The notes: generated by a model from the letters alone, not told the origin. Positions 28,370 through 37,820 are shown, counted from the stretch's first letter. The stretch is 64,000 bases of DNA from Kibdelosporangium persicum (GCF_013280595.1 NZ_JAAATY010000001.1:749987-813986); one strand, 5' to 3'. Numbers and translations are program-made.

Positions 28370-29906
28370 CGGCGGCCGGCCTGATCGTCTCGGCCATCGC
28401 GATCGCCGACAGCACCGCGCCCGCCTTGTTCTGGCACTCGTCGTCCTCGGCCGCCGGGTTGGAGTCGGCCACGATCCCCGCGCCTGCCTGCACGTACGCG
28501 ACACCGTCCTGGACAAGCGCGGTACGGATGGCGATCGCGGTGTCGGCGTTGCCCGCGAAGTCGAGGTACCCGACCACACCGCCGTACAGGCCCCGCCTGG
28601 TCGGTTCGAGCTCCTCGATCAGCTCCATCGCCCGCGGCTTCGGCGCCCCGGACAACGTCCCGGCCGGGAAACAGGCCGTGACGGCGTCGAAGGCCGTCAT
28701 GCCCGGCGCGAGCCTGCCGGTGACCGTCGAGACGATGTGCATCACGTGGCTGTAGCGCTCGACCCGGAAGAAGTCCACGACGTGCACGGACCCGGGCGCG
28801 CACACCCGGCCGAGGTCGTTGCGGCCCAGGTCGACGAGCATCACGTGCTCGGCGCGTTCCTTCTCGTCGGCCAGCAGGTCCTTCTCCAGGATCGCGTCCT
28901 CGTCCGCGTCCACGCCGCGCCAGCGGGTGCCCGCGATCGGGTGCGTGGTCGCCACCCCGTCCCGGACCGTGACCAGGGATTCCGGGCTGGAACCGACGAT
29001 GTCGAAGCCGTCGAGCCGCAGCAGGTACATGTACGGGCTGGGGTTGGTGGTCCGCAGGATCCGGTACACGTCCAGCGGGTCGGCCTGGGTGTGCATCTCG
29101 AACCGTTGCGACACCACGATCTGGAAGGCCTCGCCTGCGCGGATCGCCTCCTTGGCCGTCTCGACGGCCTGGCCGAACTCCTCGCGGGTGCGGCGGCGGG
29201 TGAACCGCGGCCTGGGGCGTTCGAACACCATCGCCGTCGGCTCGGCGGTGGTGTAGAGGTCGGCGGACATCCTGTTCAGCCGGGCGACCGCGTCGTCGTA
29301 CGCCTCGTCGACCCGCTGGGGCGAGTTGTCCCAGTTCACCGCGTTGGCGATGAGGGTGATCGTGCCTTCGTGGTGGTCGAGGGCGGCCAGGTCGGTCGCC
29401 ATCATCATCACCAGCTCGGGGATGCGCAGGTCGTCCTCGGCCAGCTCGGGCAGCCGCTCCAGGCGGCGCACGGTGTCGTAGCCAATGTAACCGACCATCC
29501 CGCCGGTCAGCGGCGGCAGGCCCGGCAGCGGTTCGGTGTGCAGCAGCCGGAACGTCTCCCGCAGCGCTTCCAGGGGGTCACCGTCGCCGTTGAGGCCGTC
29601 GGGGACCTTGCCGGACCAGGTGGCCCGGCCGTCCTGGGACGTCAGCCAGGCGGCGCAGCTGGCCCCCACGAAGGACCATCGCGACCATGAGCGGCCGTTC
29701 TCGGCGGATTCGAGCAGGAACGTCCCGACGCGGTCGCCCGCGAGCTTGCGGTACACCCCGACCGGGGTCTCGGCGTCCGCCAGCAGCTTGCGGGTGACCG
29801 GGATCACCCTGCGGTCGCGGGCGAGGGCGTGGAACTCCTCGCGGGTGGGGCTGATCGTGCCCATCCCGGTGTGCACGGGCAGGTCCGATCCGATCACGCT
29901 GGCCAT
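28362..29906 (-). CDS. trpE: Anthranilate synthase component I
   Basis: A 514-residue chorismate-using enzyme that makes anthranilate with a separate TrpG. The N-terminal FLLESAENG contains the LLES element used for tryptophan feedback. The C-terminal catalytic stretch includes [15 protein letters not shown] and [16 protein letters not shown]. No glutaminase domain is fused. An internal ATG at 29864 is a possible alternative start. It heads the operon and diverges from a TetR gene across a 95-base region. Confidence 0.95.
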   Translation of the reverse strand: MASVIGSDLPVHTGMGTISPTREEFHALARDRRVIPVTRKLLADAETPVGVYRKLAGDRVGTFLLESAENGRSWSRWSFVGASCAAWLTSQDGRATWSGKVPDGLNGDGDPLEALRETFRLLHTEPLPGLPPLTGGMVGYIGYDTVRRLERLPELAEDDLRIPELVMMMATDLAALDHHEGTITLIANAVNWDNSPQRVDEAYDDAVARLNRMSADLYTTAEPTAMVFERPRPRFTRRRTREEFGQAVETAKEAIRAGEAFQIVVSQRFEMHTQADPLDVYRILRTTNPSPYMYLLRLDGFDIVGSSPESLVTVRDGVATTHPIAGTRWRGVDADEDAILEKDLLADEKERAEHVMLVDLGRNDLGRVCAPGSVHVVDFFRVERYSHVMHIVSTVTGRLAPGMTAFDAVTACFPAGTLSGAPKPRAMELIEELEPTRRGLYGGVVGYLDFAGNADTAIAIRTALVQDGVAYVQAGAGIVADSNPAAEDDECQNKAGAVLSAIAMAETIRPAADG

Positions 29907-29955
29907 GCGGCCATTGTGCCGGGAAGGGGAAGGCGGGCACGACCGGGCCCATTAA

Positions 29956-29971
29956 TTCATCACGTGTTGAA
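29956..29971. promoter_or_regulatory. Candidate TetR operator between trpE and the TetR gene
   Basis: TTCATCACGTGTTGAA is a 16-base palindrome with one mismatched pair, 31 bases before the TetR GTG. Position and form suit autoregulation. Whether it also affects trpE is unknown. Confidence 0.55.
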
Positions 29972-30001
29972 AAGTTTGCCCCGGCGGGTGATGATGGCCG
30001 G

Positions 30002-30637
30002 GTGACAACGGGCGCGGAACAAGAGGGTAAGCGGCGCGGGCGCCGTCCCGCCGGGGCGGACACCAAGACCGCGCTGATCGAAGCCGCTCGGGCGGTGTTC
30101 ACCGAGCAGGGCTACGAGGGCGCCACGGTCCGCACGATCGCGAGACGGGCCGGGGTGGACCCCGCCATGGTCAACCACTGGTTCGGCGGCAAGGAAGGCC
30201 TGTTCGCCAAGTCCGTGCTGCAACTGCCGATCGACCCGTCGACGATCGTGAGCCAGCTGCTGGAAGGCGACCTGGACACGATCGGGGAACGGGTGGTCCG
30301 GACGTTCCTGACGGTGTGGGACAGCACCGGCGGCGGTCACTTCGCCGCACTCGTGCGCAGTGTCGCCTCGCACCAGCTGGCCGTGGAAGGCCTGCGGGAC
30401 CTGTTCCTGAAACAGATCTTCGGCCGGATCGTCGCCAAGGTGGGCGTCGACAACGGCCTGTTCCGCGCCAACCTGGTCGCGTCCCAGCTGATCGGGATGG
30501 GCATGGTCCGGTACGTGACCCAGTTCGAACCGTTGAAGAACACCGACATCGAGACGGTCGTGGCAGCGGTCGGCCCGACGATCCAGCGCTACTTCACCGG
30601 CGAGATAACCGCTCCTCAGCCGCATGGGTCAGCGTGA
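30002..30637 (+). CDS. TetR-family transcriptional regulator
   Basis: A 211-residue regulator. The N-terminal helix-turn-helix covers about residues 22-68 (ALIEAARAVFTEQGYEGATV, TIARRAGVDPAMVNHWFGGKEGLF). The C-terminal ligand and dimer domain ends in LKNTDIETVVAAVGPTIQRYF, a pattern of the TetR_C_17-like group. The ligand is unknown. The only divergent neighbour is trpE. A palindrome at 29956 is the likely operator. Confidence 0.9.
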   Translation: MTTGAEQEGKRRGRRPAGADTKTALIEAARAVFTEQGYEGATVRTIARRAGVDPAMVNHWFGGKEGLFAKSVLQLPIDPSTIVSQLLEGDLDTIGERVVRTFLTVWDSTGGGHFAALVRSVASHQLAVEGLRDLFLKQIFGRIVAKVGVDNGLFRANLVASQLIGMGMVRYVTQFEPLKNTDIETVVAAVGPTIQRYFTGEITAPQPHGSA

Positions 30638-30688
30638 CGTCGCAGCGGCGCGGAAATCGCCGTCGCGCGTGGGGCGCCATCCTCCACG

Positions 30689-30778
30689 GGGAATTTCACG
30701 GTGCCGCAAAGGTCGACACGGGGTGCCGCAAAGGTGGACACGGGGTGCAGCAAAGGTGGACACGGCGTGCAGGAAGGG
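30689..30778 (+). repeat. 22-bp tandem repeat array, locus A
   Basis: After the head GGGGAATTTC at 30689, 22-bp units starting GTGC and containing AAAGGTSGACACGG run at 30701-30722, 30723-30744 and 30745-30766, with a partial fourth unit to 30778. Units differ at one to three positions. The array fills the gap between the converging TetR and zinc-finger genes. A related array is at 52938-53098. Confidence 0.88.
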
Positions 30779-30807
30779 CCAGCCGCCGCGAGTGCCCTTG
30801 GGGTCTG

Positions 30808-31002
30808 CTAGTTCAGGTGAGCCGCTCTGGCCGCGGTCCTGAGCGGTGCCAGCATCCGAGCCACCGGGGACAGTTCGACGACCTCGCGGCTGCACTGCGC
30901 GCAGACCTCGATGTGCTCGTGGAACTCCTTGCTCTCCCGGACGTTCAGCACTCCGAGCACGTAGCCGCCCACCGTGACGGTGTACGAACACGCGGACGTC
31001 AT
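30808..31002 (-). CDS. Short zinc-finger anti-sigma-like protein
   Basis: Only 64 residues. It starts MTSACSYTVTVGGYVLGVL and holds HEHIEVCAQC, the HxxxCxxC zinc motif of anti-sigma (ZAS) domains, but lacks the transmembrane and extracellular parts these regulators usually carry. The ATG at 31002 has a near-perfect AAAGGAGG site 4 bases upstream, so the small size looks real. It lies one gene downstream of the membrane protein and ECF sigma factor and may bind that sigma factor or another; this is inferred. Confidence 0.8.
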   Translation of the reverse strand: MTSACSYTVTVGGYVLGVLNVRESKEFHEHIEVCAQCSREVVELSPVARMLAPLRTAARAAHLN

Positions 31003-31020
31003 GGTGCCTCCTTTGTAGAC

Positions 31021-31059
31021 GGGCGAGTGGTGGCCCGGGGGTGTAGCCACCACTCGCCC
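31021..31059. terminator. Strong hairpin between the two anti-sigma-like genes
   Basis: A perfect 14-bp stem, GGGCGAGTGGTGGC and its complement, with an 11-base loop. It lies after the gene ending at 31107 and 19 bases before the zinc-finger start. There is no T-run. It may end transcription of the sigma factor operon or partly uncouple the zinc-finger gene from it. Confidence 0.7.
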
Positions 31060-31106
31060 TCGGCGTGGCGACTGCTGGGAGGCAAAGTCACCACTCGTCG
31101 CCGCGG

Positions 31107-32054
31107 TCAGTTCTTGGGGCGCACTGACGGCGGCGGGCCGGTATCGGGTTTCCCTGTCGGCAGGTCGTCCGCACGACCTTGGGTGGGAGCGGGCCGGTCC
31201 GGTCTCGGCTCCCCTTGTCTTGGCTCGTCCTGGTTCTGCTCGCCCGGTTTCGGAGCGTTCGACTGCTGCGGTTCGATCGGCTTCTGTTGTTCGGCAGGTT
31301 TCGGTTGCCCAGTCGGCAGCTGCGGTTGCACAGGCAGCTGCTGTTCGGCGGACTTCCCCGGTTCGCCGAACAGGTTCCCGCAGTACGCCGGAACGTTGTC
31401 CTTGCCGCCCGCGGCGGAGACCAGGTCGCCGAACACGGGACTGTCGAGCCGCTTGCCCTGCTCGCCGACCGGTCCCGAACCGGACAGCTCGCACAGTTCC
31501 CTGAGGGAGGGCGCCGGAGTGGCACCGTGGTCGCTGGTTCCGTTGCCCGGCTTCGGGTTGACGGTCGATTCACCTTGCGCGGGTTGCTCGCTCCGCGCGG
31601 CCGTGGACATCGTCGCACCGGTCGTCGAATGGTCGGTCGTCGAATAGCCGGTCGCAGCAGGGCCGGTCGGCACACCGGTCACCGCGGGGCCGGTCGTCGT
31701 ACTGGTCGTCGCAGGGCCGGTCGAACCGCCCTGCGACGGCAGGTTTCCGGTCGCCGCGGCGAAAGCGACGCCACCGACAGCCATCGCGCCAATGGCCGCG
31801 GCCGCCACCTTCACGGTGGCGAGCTTTGTCAAGCCGTGCATCGAAGATCTCCGCGGCCGACCGGTTTCGGCGAGACGAGCCGTCCGAAACGCGGCCACTG
31901 CGGCTTCCTCACCCGCGAGTTCGCCGGGACGGGCCGGCGCGGACGCGTCCGCGAGCAGCTCACCCAGCGCACCCCGCGCCCGGTCCGGCACACCGTCGAG
32001 CCCCTGCTGCCCGGCGGTGTGCCGGTCCACCCGGCGGAAACGTTTCGCGCTCAT
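31107..32054 (-). CDS. Single-pass membrane protein, probable partner of the ECF sigma factor
   Basis: A 315-residue protein. Residues 1-75 are cytoplasmic and charged. One transmembrane segment is at about 80-98 (LATVKVAAAAIGAMAVGGVAFAA). The outer part is a Thr/Ser/Gly-rich stretch, a small domain with two Cys (LRELCELSGSG, VPAYCGNLFG) and a Pro/Gln/Lys tail. The position 34 bases after the sigma gene suggests an anti-sigma or sigma-linked role, but no zinc motif is present in the inner domain. The ATG at 32054 follows a GAGG site. Confidence 0.75.
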   Translation of the reverse strand: MSAKRFRRVDRHTAGQQGLDGVPDRARGALGELLADASAPARPGELAGEEAAVAAFRTARLAETGRPRRSSMHGLTKLATVKVAAAAIGAMAVGGVAFAAATGNLPSQGGSTGPATTSTTTGPAVTGVPTGPAATGYSTTDHSTTGATMSTAARSEQPAQGESTVNPKPGNGTSDHGATPAPSLRELCELSGSGPVGEQGKRLDSPVFGDLVSAAGGKDNVPAYCGNLFGEPGKSAEQQLPVQPQLPTGQPKPAEQQKPIEPQQSNAPKPGEQNQDEPRQGEPRPDRPAPTQGRADDLPTGKPDTGPPPSVRPKN

Positions 32055-32088
32055 CTCACGTACCTCAGCGTCACCGGCGGCAAAAGTG

Positions 32089-32730
32089 TCACACTGCCTG
32101 GTCAGGGCCCTTTTCCAGCAACTCGGCGAGGGCCCGCAGACCACGGTGGGCGGACGTGCGCACGGCCCCGGGCCGCTTGCCGAGCACCTTGCCCGCGGCC
32201 TTCGCGTCGAGCCCGACGACGACCCGCAACAGCACCGCCTCGGCCTGGTCGCGCGGCAGCTTCGCGATCATCGCGAGCGCGGCGTCGGTGGCCAGTGAGT
32301 CCACCGCGGACGCCGCGGTGTCACCGGGACCGGGCCGTTCGGCCAGTTCCTCGATCTGTCCCGCTTGGACCGGCCGCCGCTGCTGGCCGCGGAGGTGGTC
32401 CATCGCCCGGTTGCGCGCGACCGTGGTCGCCCAGCCACGGAAACCGTCCGCGTCACCACGGAAAGCGGGCAGGTCCCTGGCGATCTGCAGCCATGCCTCG
32501 GAAGCGACGTCCTCGGCGTCCTGCCCGACGAGCACCCGCAGGTAGCGCAACAGCGCGGGCTGGACGGACCGGTAGAGGACCCGGAAGGCGTTCTCGTTGC
32601 CACGCCGGGCCTGTGCGATGGCACTGGCCAGCTCCGATTCCGAACCTGAGTCTGTTGTGGACCTGGCGCGCCACGAGGGTCGCACGTTCCCACTGTCACC
32701 GAACACGGCGGCACTCTGCACGCGCGACAT
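32089..32730 (-). CDS. ECF-type RNA polymerase sigma factor
   Basis: A 213-residue sigma factor. Region 2 (about residues 45-110) includes FRVLYRSVQPALLRYLRVLVGQDAEDVASEAWLQ and the promoter-melting WATTVARNRAMDHLR. Region 4 (about 150-210) has LPRDQAEAVLLRVVVGLDAKAAGKVLGKRPGAVRTSAHRGLR-type helices ending in the DNA-binding turn. It comes just before its membrane partner. Its regulon cannot be told from this window. The long N-terminal stretch before region 2 (about 40 residues) is low in conserved features. Confidence 0.93.
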   Translation of the reverse strand: MSRVQSAAVFGDSGNVRPSWRARSTTDSGSESELASAIAQARRGNENAFRVLYRSVQPALLRYLRVLVGQDAEDVASEAWLQIARDLPAFRGDADGFRGWATTVARNRAMDHLRGQQRRPVQAGQIEELAERPGPGDTAASAVDSLATDAALAMIAKLPRDQAEAVLLRVVVGLDAKAAGKVLGKRPGAVRTSAHRGLRALAELLEKGPDQAV

Positions 32731-32777
32731 CCTTAGTCATCGTGCGACTGAAAGGAAAGCCCTGTCGCCGAATGAGA

Positions 32778-33119
32778 TCAGCCCGGCAACAGAACGTCCG
32801 CGTCGAAGCACGTACGGTCACCGGTGTGGCACGCCGCGCCCTCCTGGTCCACGATCACCAGGATCGTGTCGCCATCGCAGTCGAGCCGGACTTCCCGGAC
32901 GTGCTGCACGTGTCCCGAGGTCTCGCCCTTGACCCAGAGCTTCTGGCGGCTGCGGGAGAAGTACGTGCCCTTGCGGGTGGTCAGCGTCAGGTCGAGGGCC
33001 TCGTCGTTCATCCACGCCACCATCAGCACTTCGCCCGTGCCGTGTTGCTGCGCCACCGCGCACACCAGGCCGTCGGCGTTGCGCTTCAGGCGTGCGGCGA
33101 TCTTCGGGTCGAGGCTCAT
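32778..33119 (-). CDS. hisI: Phosphoribosyl-AMP cyclohydrolase
   Basis: A 113-residue cytoplasmic zinc enzyme of the third histidine step. Visible are [35 protein letters not shown] and the metal ligands in [10 protein letters not shown] and GAACHTG. There is no HisE domain. The ATG overlaps the previous stop (ATGA). Confidence 0.96.
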   Translation of the reverse strand: MSLDPKIAARLKRNADGLVCAVAQQHGTGEVLMVAWMNDEALDLTLTTRKGTYFSRSRQKLWVKGETSGHVQHVREVRLDCDGDTILVIVDQEGAACHTGDRTCFDADVLLPG

Positions 33120-33466
33120 TTCGGCTGCTCCAGGTAGTCCCGTGCCGGTTCGGTGTTCACCAGCACGGCCGTGTAGAGGTATCCGGCGGTGAGCAGGCCG
33201 GAGGCCGCGCGAACCCACCAGGGCGCGCCGTCGGACAACGCGATCAGCAGGTGCGCGAGGGCGAACAGGCCGGCCACGGCGATCGTGACGACCCGGACGA
33301 ATCTCAACCGGACGAACAGGCCGACGCACACGGCCACCGCCACGATGCCGGTGCCGATCGGGAAACGCAGGTTCTGCGCGTCCCACAGCAGCGCGACCAC
33401 CACGAACAGCACCGCGCCGACGCCGAAGACCCCGAGGGAGACCTTGACCTCGGTCGGGGCGTTCAC
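33116..33466 (-). CDS. Small integral membrane protein coupled to hisF and hisI
   Basis: A 116-residue protein with four hydrophobic segments covering most of its length and a short tail ending RDYLEQPK. The GTG start overlaps the hisF stop and the stop overlaps the hisI start, each by 4 bases, so it is translated with both. Its function is unknown; similar membrane proteins sit between hisF and hisI in relatives, as far as I recall. Confidence 0.8.
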   Translation of the reverse strand: MNAPTEVKVSLGVFGVGAVLFVVVALLWDAQNLRFPIGTGIVAVAVCVGLFVRLRFVRVVTIAVAGLFALAHLLIALSDGAPWWVRAASGLLTAGYLYTAVLVNTEPARDYLEQPK

Positions 33467-34215
33467 CGGACCTCGATCCCGCCGGCCCGCATGGCGTCCT
33501 TCACCTCGCCGATCCGCAACTGTCCGAAGTGGAACACGCTGGCGGCGAGCACGGCGTCCGCGCCGGCCCGCACCGCCGGGGCGAAGTGCGAGACGTCGCC
33601 CGCGCCGCCGCTGGCGATCAACGGGATGTCCACGACCGCGCGGACGCGTTCGATCAGCTCGATGTCGAACCCGGCCTTGGTGCCGTCCGCGTCCATCGAG
33701 TTGAGCAGGATCTCGCCGACGCCGAGCTCCTGGCCACGTGCGGCCCACTCGATCGCGTCGATGCCGGTCCCCCGCTTGCCGCCGTGCGTGGTGACCTCGA
33801 AGCCGTCGCCGGTCCGCCGGGCGTCCACGGACAGCACGACGCACTGGGCGCCGAACCGCTGGGACGCCTCCCGCAGCAGCTCCGGCCGCAGGATTCCGGC
33901 GGTGTTGATGCTGACCTTGTCCGCGCCCGCGCGCAGCAGCCGGTCGATGTCGTCGACCGTGCGCACGCCGCCGCCGACGGTCAGCGGGATGAAGACCTGC
34001 TCGGCGGTGCGCCGGACCACGTCGAAGGTGGTCTCCCGGTCCGAAGAGGACGCCGTGACGTCCAGGAAGGTCAGTTCGTCCGCGCCCTCGGCGTCGTAGG
34101 CGGCGGCCAGTTCGACCGGGTCGCCTGCGTCGACCAGGTCGGCGAAGTTCACGCCCTTGACCACCCGCCCGGCGTCGACGTCCAGACAGGGGATCACACG
34201 TACCGCGACAGCCAT
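33463..34215 (-). CDS. hisF: Imidazole glycerol phosphate synthase cyclase subunit
   Basis: A 250-residue TIM barrel that works with HisH. Motifs are [20 protein letters not shown], with the first catalytic Asp, [13 protein letters not shown] and [15 protein letters not shown], with the second. The ATG at 34215 is preferred over a TTG 6 bases upstream. It is 9 bases after the PPOX gene, so it now lies in a run with non-histidine genes; its partner hisH is 7 kb away. Confidence 0.97.
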   Translation of the reverse strand: MAVAVRVIPCLDVDAGRVVKGVNFADLVDAGDPVELAAAYDAEGADELTFLDVTASSSDRETTFDVVRRTAEQVFIPLTVGGGVRTVDDIDRLLRAGADKVSINTAGILRPELLREASQRFGAQCVVLSVDARRTGDGFEVTTHGGKRGTGIDAIEWAARGQELGVGEILLNSMDADGTKAGFDIELIERVRAVVDIPLIASGGAGDVSHFAPAVRAGADAVLAASVFHFGQLRIGEVKDAMRAGGIEVR

Positions 34216-34224
34216 GGCCAAAGC

Positions 34225-34605
34225 CTACGTGGACGAGACCGCGTAGCAGACTGTCCCCTTGGCGCCGCGGAACAGTCTGCTGCTGTAGATCACCAGCCAG
34301 CCGCCCGGGCCGTACTTGCGGGCCATCACCCGCCGGATCCGGTCGGTCCCGGCCGCGTCCAGCGCACGCGCGACGCCGGTGATCGGCTCGCTCTTCGGGT
34401 TGCCGCGCACGTCACACTCGGCCAGTTCGACGTTCTGGTTCCGGCGCAGACGTTTCACCTTGCCGGACTCCGACCGGGTCCAGAACACCAGGTCCTCGCC
34501 GTCCCGCGCGCACCAGACCGGGGTCGGCACCTTTGTCCCGTCCTTGCGGTACGTGGTGACCAGCACGTATTTGCTCTCGGCCAACCTGGCCAGCTCGGCG
34601 TCCAC
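34225..34605 (-). CDS. PPOX-class (probably F420-dependent) oxidoreductase
   Basis: A 126-residue split-barrel flavin/deazaflavin protein. It shows ESKYVLVTTYRKDGTKVPTPVW and LVFWTRSESGKVKRLRRN, the pattern of actinomycete F420-binding PPOX enzymes. The cofactor preference is inferred from the family. The start is GTG at 34605, 11 bases after the MOSC gene. Confidence 0.85.
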   Translation of the reverse strand: MDAELARLAESKYVLVTTYRKDGTKVPTPVWCARDGEDLVFWTRSESGKVKRLRRNQNVELAECDVRGNPKSEPITGVARALDAAGTDRIRRVMARKYGPGGWLVIYSSRLFRGAKGTVCYAVSST

Positions 34606-34616
34606 GCGGTGGGAGA

Positions 34617-35159
34617 TTAGACCGGTTCGAGTGGTCGGTGTGGTTCGGCGGGCAGCTCGACGCGGATCTCGTCGCCCGGCCGGACGACACCTCCGGTGAG
34701 CACCACCGACATGATCCCCGCCTTGCGGACCACGGTGCCGTCCTCGTCACGGTCGACCACCTGCTTGAGCAGGCCCTGCTGGAACAGGTCGATCTGGATG
34801 CACGGGTTGCGCAGCCCGGTCACCTCGACCACGGCCTCGGAGCCGAGGTGCAGGCGGGTCCCGGTCGGCAGGCCGAGCAGGTCGATGCCACGCGTGGTCA
34901 CGTTCTCGCCGATCTGCCCGGGCCGCACGGTGAACCCGGCGTCCCGCATCTCGTCGAACAGTTCCGCGTGGATCAGGTGCACCTGCCGGAGGTTGGGCTG
35001 GCTCGGGTCACGGGCGACCCTCGACCGGTGCTTCACCGTCACACCCTGGTGGACGTCGCCGTCGACGCCGAGCCCTTCGAGCAGCGTGATGCTGTCCGTG
35101 TTCGGTTTGGTGAACGTGTACTCCGCGCTTCGGCTCACGGCCGTGACCACCCCAGACAT
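34617..35159 (-). CDS. MOSC-domain protein
   Basis: A 180-residue single MOSC domain. It includes GDVHQGVTVKHRSRVARDP, LRQVHLIHAELFDEM, GQIGENVTTRGIDLLGLPTG and RNPCIQIDLF with the conserved Cys. MOSC domains handle sulfur bound to Mo cofactor or similar targets; the target of stand-alone ones is mostly unknown. The ATG at 35159 starts where the family begins. Confidence 0.9.
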   Translation of the reverse strand: MSGVVTAVSRSAEYTFTKPNTDSITLLEGLGVDGDVHQGVTVKHRSRVARDPSQPNLRQVHLIHAELFDEMRDAGFTVRPGQIGENVTTRGIDLLGLPTGTRLHLGSEAVVEVTGLRNPCIQIDLFQQGLLKQVVDRDEDGTVVRKAGIMSVVLTGGVVRPGDEIRVELPAEPHRPLEPV

Positions 35160-35185
35160 GACACCCACGATACTCAAGGGCCGCG

Positions 35186-36310
35186 TCAACCCTGTGTCTG
35201 CGGAACCTTCGCGTCGACCTTGGCGAGCGCGACCACGAGCACCGGCGCCAGCAACGCGACGGCGACCCACGGGAACGACGCGGGACCGAAGGCGTCGAGG
35301 AAGATCCCGCCGACCAGGCCACCGGCCGCCATCGACCCGTTCCACGCCGTCACGAGCATCGACTGGGCCGTGTCGCCGCCGTGCCCGATCGCGGTCTGCA
35401 GCAGAGTCGGCACGCCTCCCCAGCCCAAGCCCCACAGCACGGCCGCGACGTAAGGACTGCCTGTCAGCCCGACGGCCGCCACGGCGACCAGCACCGTGCT
35501 CGCGATCAGGAGGAGCCGTAGCCTGCGGTCGATGTACACGCCGACGATCCAGATGCCCGCCATCGACGCGGCGCCCAGCAACAGCAACACCAGGTCCACG
35601 TCTCCACCGGCGTAGGCGAGGAACGGCGCGATGTACGTGTAGAGCACGTTGTGCGCCAACACGAATGCCACGACGACGAACAGAATCGCCGCCACGCCCG
35701 GGATCGTGAGCGTCCGCCGGAACGAGACCCGCTCCCCGGCCCGCTGGCCGGGATAGTCCGGCACCAGCATGGCGATCCACACGATCAGCACCGCCGCGAT
35801 GCCGGACACGACCGCGAACGTCACCCGCCAGCCGACGAGCCCGCCGAGGAACGTCCCCGCGGGCACACCCAGCGACAACGCGATCGGGATACCGGCCATC
35901 ACCACGGCCATCGCCTTGCCCTGCAAGCCTTCCGGCGCCATCCGGCGGGCGTAGCCGGCCAGCAGCGACCACACCACGCCCGCCGCGACGCCGGCGACGA
36001 ACCGGGCGGTCATCGTGAGCGCATAGCTCGTCGAGATGACGGTGACGGTGTTGGCCACCGCGAATCCGACGATGGCCGACAACAACAGGTGCTTACGCCG
36101 CCACTTCGCTGTCACGGCCGACAACGGGATCGCGGCGAGGGCGGTGGCGAGCGCGTAGACGGTCACCGACTGGCCCATCGCGGACTCGCTGACGGCCAGG
36201 TCGGTACTCATCCCGGGGAGTAGTCCGGCGGGCAGGGCCTCGGTCAGAATGGTGACAAAAGCGGCTGTGGCCAACGCGATCAGCGCTCGTAGCGGCAGTT
36301 TCCGATCCAT
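35186..36310 (-). CDS. MFS transporter, AraJ/Cml drug-efflux type
   Basis: A 374-residue protein with about twelve hydrophobic segments. Family marks are ALATAAFVTILTEALPAGLL, the motif A-like loop AVTAKWRRKHLL and motif C-like GVPAGTFLGGLVGWR. It is a probable proton-driven exporter of unknown substrate. The ATG at 36310 was chosen over a TTG at 36325. It diverges from a MerR gene, which probably controls it. Confidence 0.92.
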   Translation of the reverse strand: MDRKLPLRALIALATAAFVTILTEALPAGLLPGMSTDLAVSESAMGQSVTVYALATALAAIPLSAVTAKWRRKHLLLSAIVGFAVANTVTVISTSYALTMTARFVAGVAAGVVWSLLAGYARRMAPEGLQGKAMAVVMAGIPIALSLGVPAGTFLGGLVGWRVTFAVVSGIAAVLIVWIAMLVPDYPGQRAGERVSFRRTLTIPGVAAILFVVVAFVLAHNVLYTYIAPFLAYAGGDVDLVLLLLGAASMAGIWIVGVYIDRRLRLLLIASTVLVAVAAVGLTGSPYVAAVLWGLGWGGVPTLLQTAIGHGGDTAQSMLVTAWNGSMAAGGLVGGIFLDAFGPASFPWVAVALLAPVLVVALAKVDAKVPQTQG

Positions 36311-36328
36311 GCCGGGTATGCTCAAACC

Positions 36329-36350
36329 TTGACATCGGTGTGAAGGTCAA
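36329..36350. promoter_or_regulatory. Candidate MerR operator between MFS and MerR genes
   Basis: TTGAC-N12-GTCAA forms a dyad in the 62-base divergent region. MerR regulators usually bind within a long promoter spacer. The left arm reads TTGACA and could also be a -35 box. Found by eye. Confidence 0.45.
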
Positions 36351-36372
36351 CGTGGCGTGAGGGGGACCACAG

Positions 36373-36732
36373 ATGCGGATCGGTGAGCTGTCGGAACGCA
36401 CCGGCACGCCCCGCAGGCTGCTGCGTTACTACGAGGAACAAGGCCTGATCAAGGCCGACCGGCTCGCCAACGGCTACCGCGACTACGACGAGGCCTATGT
36501 GGACCGGGTGCTGCAGATCCGCGGCCTGCTCGACACGGGCCTGTCGACCCGGATCATCAAGCAGATCCTGCCGTGTCTCAACAAACCCCGTGAGATCCAC
36601 TTCGACGAGGCGACCCCGGAAACGCTCGCGTTGCTGGCGTCGGAGCGCGACAGGATGACGGCGCGGATCAGGTGCCTGACCCGCAACCGGGACGCCATCG
36701 CGGAATACCTGGAGATGGTCAGCCGAGCGTGA
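36373..36732 (+). CDS. MerR-family transcriptional regulator
   Basis: A 119-residue regulator with the typical start MRIGELSERTGTPRRLLRYYEEQGL and NGYRDYDEAYVDRVLQIRGLLDTGLS, followed by a dimer helix. The C-terminus is short and has no cysteine cluster for metals. It probably controls the divergent MFS exporter. Its end overlaps the next minus-strand gene by 14 bases. Confidence 0.93.
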   Translation: MRIGELSERTGTPRRLLRYYEEQGLIKADRLANGYRDYDEAYVDRVLQIRGLLDTGLSTRIIKQILPCLNKPREIHFDEATPETLALLASERDRMTARIRCLTRNRDAIAEYLEMVSRA

Positions 36733-37720
36733 GCTCGTCCAGCGGCAGGGACCGCAGGAAGTCCTTCGCGTCGAAGATCTCCCCAGCGGTCACGACACCG
36801 GAGGCGTCGCCTTCGAGGATTCTCCCGACGGCCTCCACCACGATCGGCGCGGTGAAGGCGTAGATGTCACGGCCACGCGCCGACGCCCGCCGTTCCTCGT
36901 CGCCACGCCGGACCGCGACTTCGACGAGGAAGACCTGGTCGGATCGGCCGCTGTCGTCGGCGGCCCGCGGCCCCTTGGTGTCCGGGTCGCTGAGGTCCCT
37001 GAGCGGGGCGGTGTTCAGGAAGGCGTTGACGCGCGGCGTTTCCAGGTGCCGGGAGATGGTGATCACGTCGGTGGTGGAGAACTCGCCGACGACCTCCTGC
37101 CGCCCGAACGGTTCGGGGAACGTCCACGTCCCGGTCGGCGACGCCACGTCGGGCGCGAGCACGCGCAGGTGGCCGTCGGTGAAGACCACCCGCCGCCCGG
37201 CCCTGCGCTTGCCCGCGAGCAGCGTTCCCTTGGTCGGGTGCCAGCTGTCGAGCGCCACGGCGATGGAGATCTCGTCGGCCGACGGCCAGTCACCGATCGC
37301 CGCGGTGGCGAGGAGGTCGCCCAGCGCGCCGTAGAACGCCATCACCGGCGCCACCACGATGCCCGCCTCCTTCACCCGGGGATCGTCCTGGTAGGTGTCG
37401 AAGGTGTTGATCGCGACGAGCGTCTCACCGGTGACGTCCAGGTAGTGGATTCCGGCGCGCAACGCGGCCTCGACCAGCGGCGGTGTGGTCTCGGCGAACG
37501 GCCCGGCGCAGTTGATCACCGCGGCCGTCCCGGCGATCGCCTGGTCGAGCGATGCCGGGTCGTCGACCGAGGCGACCCTCGTGTCCATGCCGGGGTACGC
37601 GGCCGCCAGCTTCGCCGCGTCCCGCCCGGACAACACCGGCGTGAAGCCGCGCTCCAGCAGCTCGGCGGCCACGAACCGGGCGGTGTGCCCGTACGCGCCG
37701 AACAGCGCGATCTTCGTCAT
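36719..37720 (-). CDS. Saccharopine-dehydrogenase-like NAD(P)-binding protein
   Basis: A 333-residue protein with the Rossmann start KIALFGAYGHTARFVAAELLERG and INCAGPFAETTPPLVEAALRAGIHYLDVTGE, typical of trans-acting enoyl-reductase-like/saccharopine dehydrogenase-like proteins. The substrate is unknown. It converges with the MerR gene and diverges from the GlxA-type regulator. The gap 37721-37820 is their shared control region. Confidence 0.85.
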   Translation of the reverse strand: MTKIALFGAYGHTARFVAAELLERGFTPVLSGRDAAKLAAAYPGMDTRVASVDDPASLDQAIAGTAAVINCAGPFAETTPPLVEAALRAGIHYLDVTGETLVAINTFDTYQDDPRVKEAGIVVAPVMAFYGALGDLLATAAIGDWPSADEISIAVALDSWHPTKGTLLAGKRRAGRRVVFTDGHLRVLAPDVASPTGTWTFPEPFGRQEVVGEFSTTDVITISRHLETPRVNAFLNTAPLRDLSDPDTKGPRAADDSGRSDQVFLVEVAVRRGDEERRASARGRDIYAFTAPIVVEAVGRILEGDASGVVTAGEIFDAKDFLRSLPLDELTLG

Positions 37721-37820
37721 CAGTCTTTCCTCCAGTACTCGTCGGACGCGCTGTCGATCCTGCTCACCAGGACGTCGCGGGAACAGCGGGATTGACGTCA
37801 GCCTCCGCTAGGTTCGCGTC

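Noticed and set aside
30701-30778. Possible CRISPR array.
   Set aside because: The 22-bp units follow each other directly with no spacers, and no cas gene is present.
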